A stretch of DNA of 10,160 bases from Chitinophagaceae bacterium (lineage in GTDB: Bacteria; Bacteroidota; Bacteroidia; Chitinophagales; Chitinophagaceae): assembly GCA_947459455.1 (NCBI GenBank), contig CANHEC010000034.1:1-10160 (forward strand), given 5' to 3'. The number at the start of each line of letters is the position of its first letter. Position 1 is the stretch's first letter. The position numbers and the translations under genes were made by a program. The notes under the pieces are model-generated. The model saw nothing but the letters and a program-made list of their open reading frames with translations. It did not search any database and was not told where the DNA came from. Below, piece by piece: positions 1 to 6,380 of this stretch.

Positions 1-9
1 AAAGCAAAA

Positions 10-23
10 AATTACTTGTAATT
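10..23. promoter_or_regulatory. Inverted repeat upstream of amylase gene
   Basis: The sequence AATTAC-TT-GTAATT forms a perfect dyad with 6-bp arms and a 2-base centre. It abuts (sharing T23) the second dyad at 23-39 and lies about 100 bases before the amylase ATG. It could be a half of a compound operator or chance structure in AT-rich DNA. No second copy was seen upstream of susC, which lowers the case for a shared regulator site. Confidence 0.3.
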
Positions 24-39
24 GTGTAAAAAATACACA
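23..39. promoter_or_regulatory. Candidate operator dyad, copy 1
   Basis: TGTGTA-AAAAA-TACACA is a perfect inverted repeat with 6-bp arms around five A residues, 85 bases before the amylase start. Fifteen bases of it, TGTAAAAAATACACA, recur exactly at 3159-3173 upstream of susC. A dyad repeated before both transcription units of one starch locus is what a common transcription-factor site would look like. The regulator is not in the window, so its family cannot be named. Low sequence complexity of the A-run is the main caution. Confidence 0.5.
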
Positions 40-123
40 TTTTTGTTTCTGACTGCTTGCAATCGTTTGCAGCTTTACTTACCGAACCCCCTCGAAACAA
101 CCGGTGTAAACTGAAGCTTGCGT

Positions 124-3066
124 ATGAAAAAACGACTTTCCGTCTTCTTGGTGATGATGGTGGCTGTGGTGGCCGCCTCTGCCCAGCTAATTAGCACCAG
201 CCCCGCTTTTGTAACTGAAAATGCCACCGTGACGGTGACATTGGATGCCAATTTTGGCAACAAAGGCCTGGTGGGCCAAACACCAGCCGATGTGTATGTG
301 CACACCGGTGTGATTACCAACCTGAGTGCCACCCCTAGTTCATGGCGCTATGTCAAGTTCAACCAGAACTTCAATCAGCCCAACCCTGCACTGCAGGCTA
401 CCTCACTGGGCAACAACCGTTGGCAGTTCACCATTACCGATGTGCGGGCCTTTTATGCAGTGCCGCCCGGCGAACAAATCCAAAAGATTTCAATCCTTTT
501 CAGAAACGGAGCAGGCACCAGGGTGCAGCGCAATGCCGACGGATCGGATATGTATATAGATGTGGTTCCGGCCGGTTTGCAGGCTCGCATCACCGTGCCG
601 TTCAGCCAGCCCACTTTTGTCCGCTCTATCGAGCCTATCACAGCATCGGTTGGTCAAACGTTCAACATCACCGGCAATTCCAGTATCAGCGCCAATCTGC
701 GATTGTTGTTTAATGGCACACAGATAGCCAGCCAAGCAGGTGCTACCAGCCTATCGGCCAGCCCTGTACTGAGCAACGCCGGCAACCAGGTCATCAGGTT
801 TGAAGCTGATAACGGCGGAGCGCCGGTGGTAGACAGTGTGGAGTTTTTTGTAACACCGGTAGCACAGGTAGAAGCGCTGCCAGCAGGTGCGCAGGACGGT
901 GCCAACTATAGCAACGACAACACCTCGGTAACGCTGGTACTATATGCCCCGAACAAAAGCACAGCTGCGGTGGTGGGCGACTTTAACGACTGGAGGCAGA
1001 CCCTACAGCACCAAATGAAACGTACGCCTGATGGCCTGCGTTATTGGGTTACCATCAATGGGCTCACGCCTGGCCAGGAATATGCTTATCAGTACGTGAT
1101 AGACGGCCAGTTGCGGGTGGCAGACTATATGACCGAAAAGGTGCTGGATCCGTGGAATGATCCATGGATCAATGTAGCGCCCTATACCGATCGCTACCCT
1201 AATTTGAAAGCGTACCCAACAGGCAAGGCCAGCGGCATTGTAAGCGTATTGGAGCCTGGCAAAGCCACCTACAACTGGAGCAGCGCTACTACCAACTTTG
1301 TGCGCCCCGACAAGCGAAACATCATTGTGTACGAACTGTTGGTACGCGACTTTTTGGCTCGCAACGACTGGAAAACCCTGCGGGATACACTTAGCTACAT
1401 CAGCCGCCTGGGGGTAAATGCCATTCACATCATGCCCTTCAATGAGTTTGAAGGCAATAACAGCTGGGGCTACAACCCATCGTTCATGTTTGCGGTCGAT
1501 AAGTTTTATGGCCCCGAGAATCAACTACGTGAATTCATCGATAGCTGCCATGGCCGCGGCATTGCGGTCATCATGGATATGGTATTGAACCACCAGTTTG
1601 GCCAAAGCCCGATGGTGCAGATGTACTGGGATGCGGCCAACAACCGGCCTGCCGGCAATAACCCCTGGTTCAACCCCGCCGCCAGGCACGCCTTCAATGT
1701 GGGCTACGATATGAACCACGAGGCACCCGCCACCATCAAGTTTGTAGGAGATGTGATGCGGCACTGGCTGGTAAAATACAAACTGGACGGTTTCCGCTGG
1801 GACCTTAGCAAGGGCTTTACCCAGGTGCAAACCTGCGATAATAACGGTGGTAACTGTAACGTGGGCAACTGGAACAATTTTGACCAAAGCCGCGTCAACA
1901 TCTGGCAGCGCATTTACGACCAATCGCAAACCATTGCCAATGGTGCCTACATGATACTGGAGCACCTGGGCAATGACGACGAAGAGGCCGAACTGGCCAA
2001 GCGTGGCATGCTGTTGTGGGGCAAAATGACTGACCAGTACAACGAAGCCAGCATGGGCTTTATACCCAATTCAAATTTCTCCCGTGCGTTCCATACCACC
2101 CGCTGGAGCAGCTTTGGTGCCAACAATGTACCGCACCTGATGGCCTACGCTGAAAGCCACGATGAAGAGCGCCTCGCCTTCAAAAATGTTCGCTTTGGCA
2201 ATACTTCGAACCCGGGCCACAACACCCGCAGTGTAAGTGTGTACACTCGCCGCCTGCAAGCTGTGGCCGCCTTCCTGTTTACCACGCCTGGACCTAAGCT
2301 GATTTGGCAGTTTGGTGAGCTGGCCTACGATAGCTCGATTAATATGTGTGAGAATTTCACTATCGGCGATTGCCGCACTGCACCCAAGCCACCCGCCTGG
2401 GCCATGCCCAATCCCAACGACCCGAACTCACCCATCAATTACAACAACAACACTTTCCGCCGCAACCTGCGGGATATGTACGGCCGACTTATCAGCCTGC
2501 GCACCCGCAATCCATCATACCTGCCCACTTTTGTCACCAACGATCTGGATTTTAGTTTAGCTGGCGGCTTCAAGTGGCAGCGCATTCGCAGCAATGCCTT
2601 GCGCCTGGTGGTAATGGGCAATTTTGAAGTGACTAACCAAACAGGTTTCGTTACGTTTCCCAATGCCGGTACCTGGTTTGTATATGCGCACAATGTGCAG
2701 CCGTTCGATCCGTTTGCCAACATCAACGGTGGTCTCACTGCTACGCAAATCACCATTACACCCGGCCAGGAAACGCAGCAATTCAACCTGCCGCCTGGTA
2801 CCTTCCTGCTGTTTACCGACCGCGACGTAACGGCCGTGCGCACCCAGTTCAGCTTTACCGGCAACGGCAACTGGAGCGACCCCGCCAACTGGCAGGATGG
2901 GCAAATACCGCCTTCGGTACTGCCGGCAGGCTCTACCATCACGGTAAACCCGGCTGGTAGCGGCGAGTGCATCCTGAATGTGACGCTGACCGTGCAAAGC
3001 GGCGCCACGCTCAACATTGCCCCGGGCAAACGATTTAGAATAACCGGCAACCTGAACCGGGAATAG
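124..3066 (+). CDS. Secreted multi-domain GH13 alpha-amylase
   Basis: This 980-residue protein should hydrolyse alpha-1,4 bonds of starch outside the cytoplasm. The ATG at 124 is preferred over an in-frame TTG at 118, because it gives a clean signal peptide (MKKR, hydrophobic core, cleavage after ASA at about residue 20). There is no lipobox cysteine, unlike SusG of Bacteroides. Approximate domain order: an N-terminal beta module (21-150) with exposed-type Trp74 and Trp100 and an ILFRN motif near 124-128; an Ig-like module (153-245); a CBM48-like module (258-350, VVGDFNDW); the GH13 barrel (395-820); a C-terminal beta domain; and a tail (908-980) with GNWSDPANW. Catalytic regions are complete: DMVLNH (D485, H490), GFRWD (nucleophile D560), ILEH (acid/base E613) and SHDEER (H679, D680). 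Cysteine pairs 571/578 and 742/750 may be disulfides. The gene is followed by its own terminator. The GH13 assignment is firm; exact product specificity (amylase or pullulanase-like) and subfamily are not. Confidence 0.93.
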   Translation: MKKRLSVFLVMMVAVVAASAQLISTSPAFVTENATVTVTLDANFGNKGLVGQTPADVYVHTGVITNLSATPSSWRYVKFNQNFNQPNPALQATSLGNNRWQFTITDVRAFYAVPPGEQIQKISILFRNGAGTRVQRNADGSDMYIDVVPAGLQARITVPFSQPTFVRSIEPITASVGQTFNITGNSSISANLRLLFNGTQIASQAGATSLSASPVLSNAGNQVIRFEADNGGAPVVDSVEFFVTPVAQVEALPAGAQDGANYSNDNTSVTLVLYAPNKSTAAVVGDFNDWRQTLQHQMKRTPDGLRYWVTINGLTPGQEYAYQYVIDGQLRVADYMTEKVLDPWNDPWINVAPYTDRYPNLKAYPTGKASGIVSVLEPGKATYNWSSATTNFVRPDKRNIIVYELLVRDFLARNDWKTLRDTLSYISRLGVNAIHIMPFNEFEGNNSWGYNPSFMFAVDKFYGPENQLREFIDSCHGRGIAVIMDMVLNHQFGQSPMVQMYWDAANNRPAGNNPWFNPAARHAFNVGYDMNHEAPATIKFVGDVMRHWLVKYKLDGFRWDLSKGFTQVQTCDNNGGNCNVGNWNNFDQSRVNIWQRIYDQSQTIANGAYMILEHLGNDDEEAELAKRGMLLWGKMTDQYNEASMGFIPNSNFSRAFHTTRWSSFGANNVPHLMAYAESHDEERLAFKNVRFGNTSNPGHNTRSVSVYTRRLQAVAAFLFTTPGPKLIWQFGELAYDSSINMCENFTIGDCRTAPKPPAWAMPNPNDPNSPINYNNNTFRRNLRDMYGRLISLRTRNPSYLPTFVTNDLDFSLAGGFKWQRIRSNALRLVVMGNFEVTNQTGFVTFPNAGTWFVYAHNVQPFDPFANINGGLTATQITITPGQETQQFNLPPGTFLLFTDRDVTAVRTQFSFTGNGNWSDPANWQDGQIPPSVLPAGSTITVNPAGSGECILNVTLTVQSGATLNIAPGKRFRITGNLNRE

Positions 3067-3071
3067 CCAGC

Positions 3072-3113
3072 CATGCCGGCCACCGACCCAAAAGATGCCC
3101 GGTGGCCGGCATG
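3072..3113 (+). terminator. Hairpin terminator after amylase gene
   Basis: CATGCCGGCCACCG at 3072-3085 is the exact reverse complement of 3100-3113, giving a 14-bp GC-rich stem with a 14-base loop, starting five bases after the stop codon. The following ATTTTCAT tract is a short T-run. The stem strength and place strongly suggest a terminator, or at least a 3' end stabiliser, that separates the amylase from the susC operon. Confidence 0.8.
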
Positions 3114-3156
3114 ATTTTCATCATAGATCAGAACATATAACAGCCGGCATCTTTAC

Positions 3157-3173
3157 CATGTAAAAAATACACA
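3157..3173. promoter_or_regulatory. Candidate operator dyad, copy 2
   Basis: The stretch repeats TGTAAAAAATACACA (3159-3173) exactly as found at 25-39. Its left arm is degenerate outside the core, so the dyad here is TGTA-N5-TACA with 4-bp arms. It lies about 150 bases before the susC start, in the 206-base gap after the amylase terminator. The region around it carries no convincing Bacteroidota promoter (TTG with TAnnTTTG at proper spacing). The nearest is TGTGTTTG at 3237-3244, with one mismatch and no good upstream box. Confidence 0.5.
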
Positions 3174-3319
3174 GTTAGCAGCAGCGCTTAACGGCGGCTG
3201 CTTGTCTTGTAAAATGACCGATGCTTGCCGCCTGCCTGTGTTTGCTACCTGCCGATTGCCTTTTTCACCCTTAGGTTGAACAACCATCAACATATACTTC
3301 AACTGTAAATTTCAATTGT
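3174..3319 (+). other. susC leader / promoter region
   Basis: This stretch has no gene. It holds two small potential hairpins: AGCAGC/GCTGCT (3177-3182 with 3197-3202) and GGTTG-AA-CAACC (3274-3285). The last 40 bases before the susC ATG are A/T-rich, as is usual for Bacteroidota translation starts that do not use a Shine-Dalgarno sequence. The transcription start is not resolvable by eye, so how much of this is untranslated leader is unknown. Confidence 0.35.
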
Positions 3320-6280
3320 ATGACCTTACAACGACTGCTGAAAGGAATGGTCCTTCCGGTGTTTTTGCTGATCGGTCTTGCAGCAATGGCCCAGGAAACC
3401 ATTTTGGTGTCTGGTAAAGTGAGCGACTCGAAAGATGGCTCTCCGCTCATTGGTGTATCCGTTTCTGTAAAAGGCACCACTTCCGGTACTGCCACCGATG
3501 GCAACGGTAACTTCTCGCTGCGGGTGTCACAAGGCGCCACGCTGGTCTTTACGTATGTAGGCTTTGGCACCAAAGAAGTGGCGGCTGCGCCCAACATGCA
3601 GGTGTTTTTGGACGGTGCCAAAACGGCCCTGAACGAAGTAGTGGTAATAGGCTACGGCCGTACCCGCAAAAAAGACCTGACCGGAGCTATCACCACCGTT
3701 TCTGCCAAAGATTTTCAAACGGGTAACATCCCATCGCCTGAGCAGCTGATAAGCGGTAAGGTAGCGGGTGTTCAAATTGTATCGGGCGGTGCGCCTGGTG
3801 CTGGTAGCGCCATTCGTATTCGTGGCGGCGCTTCGCTCAACGCCAGCAATGACCCCCTGATAGTAATTGACGGGGTACCGGTAGACAACGGCGGTATTGC
3901 CGGATCGCCCAACCCGCTGAGCCTGATCAACCCGAACGATATTGAATCGTTCAACGTACTGAAAGACGCTTCGGCCACTGCTATTTATGGTAGCCGGGCT
4001 TCAAACGGTGTCATCATCATTACTACCAAAAAGGGTAAGCGTGGCAAACCAAGCATCAACTTTAGCACCAACCTGGCTGTGCAAACGACTGCCAACCGTG
4101 TAGATGTGCTGAGTGCCGATGAGGTTCGTGGTTTTGTACGGGCCAATGGCAATGCATCGCAAATAAGCCGCCTCGGTACTGCCAACACCAATTGGCAGGA
4201 TGTGATTTATCAGAACGCATTATCGAGCGACAATAACCTGAGCATCAGCGGCAGTGCTGGTAAGATGCCTTACCGTGCCTCGGTAGGCTACATGTATCAG
4301 GATGGCGTGCTGCGTACCGATAACATGAAGCGCTTGACAAGCTCCATTAACCTGAGCCCCAAGTTTTTCAAAAACCATCTGTCGGTAGACCTGAACCTGA
4401 AGGCGACTAACTCGCAGTTCCGCTTTGCCGACCAGGGTGCCATTGGTGCCGCTGTTCGTTTCGATCCTACACAGCCTGTGTATAGCGGCAACAATAATTT
4501 CGGTGGCTTTTTTGAGTGGCTGGACCCCAGCACCGGCAAGCCCAACCAACTGGCTACCCGCAACCCGCTGGGTTTACTGGAGCAGCAAGACAACCGGAGC
4601 GACGTGTTTCGTAGCCTGGGTAACCTGCAGTTGGATTACAAATTCCATTTCCTGCCCGACCTGCGTGCCAACCTGAACCTGGGTTACGACATTGCACGGG
4701 GTAAGGGTACGGTCGATATTCCTGCCACAGCAGCCAACCAGGCCGCTACCGACCGCCCGGGTACTGCCAATGAGTACAAGCAGGACCGCGACATGAAGCT
4801 GTTGGAATTTTACCTGAACTATGTGAAGGACATCAAATCGCTGAAGAGCAAGGTTGATGTCACAGCTGGCTACAGCTATCAGGATTTCCTCACCACCAAC
4901 TATAACTTCCCTGACCGTTTTGCCAACGGCCAGATTCGTCCCGGCAGCAATCCGGTATTTCCGCTGGATAAGCCGCAGTACACCCTGATTTCGTTCTTCG
5001 GTCGTTTGAACTACACGTTCAACGATAAGTACCTGCTGACCGCTACCCTGCGTCGCGACGGTTCTTCTCGCTTTTCGCCCGATAACCGCTGGGGTATGTT
5101 CCCGGCCCTGGCTGCCGCCTGGAAGATCAGCGAAGAAGGCTTCCTGCGTGATTCAAAAACCATCAGCGACCTGAAACTGCGGGTAGGCTATGGCGTAACC
5201 GGCCAGCAAGATATTGGTGCATTGTTCGGCTACTTGCCCATTTATAGTATCAGCAATAATTCAGCACAATACCAGTTTGGCAACAGCTTCTTCAACATGG
5301 CTCGTCCGGGCGCATACGACGCCAACCTGAAATGGGAAGAGACCGCTCAATACAACGTAGGCCTCGACTTCGGTTTGTGGAACAACCGGGTAACTGGTAG
5401 TTTAGAATATTTTTACAAGGAGTCGAGAGACCTGCTCAGCTTCGTGCCGATTCCCGCTGGCAGCAACTTTAGCAATGGCCTGTTTACCAACGTAGGTAAC
5501 CTGGTAACCAAAGGTGTTGAATTCACCTTGAATGCAACGCCCATCAAGACCAAGAAGACCATCTGGAATGTAGGCTTCAACCTGACGTACAACGACCTGG
5601 AAATAACCAACCTGAGCAAGGTAAAAGACCCCAGTGCCCGCGGTGTACAAACCGGTGGTATACAGGGTGGTACGGGCAATACCATTCAAATCCAAAGTGT
5701 GGGTCACCGTCCATTTAGTTTCTATGTATATCAGCAGGTGTACGATAAGAATGGCAGCCCCATCGAAGGTGTATACGAAGACCGTAACCGCGATGGTATC
5801 ATCAATGAAGACGACCTGTACCGCTACAAAGCACCGAACCCCGAGTTGTTCGCTGGTTTTAGCAGCGATGTAACTGTAGGTCGCTTTAGCGCAGGCTTTG
5901 TAATGCGTGCCAACTTTGGTAATTACGTGTACAACAACGTGGCCAGCAACAATGGCGTAGCACGGGCCATTCTCGATCCTGCTAACTTCCTGAGCAACGG
6001 TTACCGCGATGTGTTTAACACCCGCTTTGCCAACAACCAGTTTTTCAGCGATTACTATGTTCGGAATGCTTCATTCCTGCGCATGGACAACCTGAACATT
6101 GGCTACGACTTCGGTCAATTGTTGGGCAAAAAGACCAGCTTCCGCATGACAGCCAACGTGCAGAATGTGTTTGTAGTGACAGAGTACGATGGTTTGGATC
6201 CGGAAGTATTTGGCGGCATCGATGCCAACATTTACCCGCGTCCTCGTACTTATTCGCTGGGCTTGCAACTGGGTTTCTAA
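3320..6280 (+). CDS. susC: SusC/RagA-family TonB-dependent outer-membrane transporter
   Basis: This protein would be the outer-membrane channel that imports maltooligosaccharides with energy from TonB-ExbBD, acting with SusD as a hinged lid. The 986 residues fit the family. Start choice: the ATG at 3320 yields a signal peptide with R5 and K8 and cleavage after AMA (about residue 24); the next Met (10) would lose the positive n-region. Order: carboxypeptidase-regulatory-like beta domain (about 28-97, with DGNGNF and YVGFG), the SusC-type TonB-box region LNEVVVIGYG (104-113), plug domain (about 115-235, including IRIRGGASL, IDGVPV and the conserved ATAIYGSRASNGVI), then the 22-strand-type barrel ending in LGLQLGF, with the terminal Phe typical of BAM substrates. 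There is no extra N-terminal STN signalling domain, so control through a sigma/anti-sigma pair is unlikely. Starch as substrate is inferred from the amylase and SusE/F neighbours, not from this protein. Confidence 0.96.
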   Translation: MTLQRLLKGMVLPVFLLIGLAAMAQETILVSGKVSDSKDGSPLIGVSVSVKGTTSGTATDGNGNFSLRVSQGATLVFTYVGFGTKEVAAAPNMQVFLDGAKTALNEVVVIGYGRTRKKDLTGAITTVSAKDFQTGNIPSPEQLISGKVAGVQIVSGGAPGAGSAIRIRGGASLNASNDPLIVIDGVPVDNGGIAGSPNPLSLINPNDIESFNVLKDASATAIYGSRASNGVIIITTKKGKRGKPSINFSTNLAVQTTANRVDVLSADEVRGFVRANGNASQISRLGTANTNWQDVIYQNALSSDNNLSISGSAGKMPYRASVGYMYQDGVLRTDNMKRLTSSINLSPKFFKNHLSVDLNLKATNSQFRFADQGAIGAAVRFDPTQPVYSGNNNFGGFFEWLDPSTGKPNQLATRNPLGLLEQQDNRSDVFRSLGNLQLDYKFHFLPDLRANLNLGYDIARGKGTVDIPATAANQAATDRPGTANEYKQDRDMKLLEFYLNYVKDIKSLKSKVDVTAGYSYQDFLTTNYNFPDRFANGQIRPGSNPVFPLDKPQYTLISFFGRLNYTFNDKYLLTATLRRDGSSRFSPDNRWGMFPALAAAWKISEEGFLRDSKTISDLKLRVGYGVTGQQDIGALFGYLPIYSISNNSAQYQFGNSFFNMARPGAYDANLKWEETAQYNVGLDFGLWNNRVTGSLEYFYKESRDLLSFVPIPAGSNFSNGLFTNVGNLVTKGVEFTLNATPIKTKKTIWNVGFNLTYNDLEITNLSKVKDPSARGVQTGGIQGGTGNTIQIQSVGHRPFSFYVYQQVYDKNGSPIEGVYEDRNRDGIINEDDLYRYKAPNPELFAGFSSDVTVGRFSAGFVMRANFGNYVYNNVASNNGVARAILDPANFLSNGYRDVFNTRFANNQFFSDYYVRNASFLRMDNLNIGYDFGQLLGKKTSFRMTANVQNVFVVTEYDGLDPEVFGGIDANIYPRPRTYSLGLQLGF

Positions 6281-6293
6281 ACACGCACTTCAA

Positions 6294-6353
6294 CAAAACA
6301 AACCGGACACGCCCGTTTCATCGTACTTAGCGAAAGCGTAGCCGGTTTCTTTG
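6294..6353 (+). other. Potential RNA structure between susC and susD
   Basis: The 100-base gap between susC and susD contains AAACCGG (6300-6306) complementary to CCGGTTT (6342-6348). The pairing can extend outward past one mismatch by three A-T pairs and inward by ACGC/GCGT. It is not followed by a T-run close enough for a classic terminator. It may act as an mRNA processing or stability element that sets the susC to susD ratio, or as a weak attenuator. This is seen by hand pairing only. Confidence 0.35.
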
Positions 6354-6380
6354 AAACTGAATCTTGAAAAAACATTCAAT

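Noticed and set aside
41..69. Promoter made of TTTTG (41-45) and ATCGTTTG (62-69) before the amylase
   Set aside because: The -7 element has both TA bases swapped and the spacer of 16 is slightly short; it is too weak to annotate, though a real promoter must lie nearby.
118..123. TTG start codon two codons before the amylase ATG
   Set aside because: It only adds M-R before MKKR; the ATG at 124 gives a standard signal peptide and is the likelier start.
2229..2246. GTGTACAC palindrome within the amylase gene as a third operator
   Set aside because: It lacks the five-A centre and lies in coding sequence where it is explained by codons; no link to the upstream dyads.
2439..3083. Long minus-strand open frame of 214 codons opposite the amylase C-terminus
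   Set aside because: Shadow of the GH13 gene: no recognisable domains, and the + strand frame has clear family motifs.
3237..3244. TGTGTTTG as -7 element of a susC promoter
   Set aside because: One mismatch to TAnnTTTG, and no TTG box at the expected 17-23 bases upstream.
6351..6380. TTG start giving ten more residues on SusD
   Set aside because: The extension would push the signal peptide inward and lies inside the paired intercistronic region; ATG at 6381 gives a normal lipoprotein signal.
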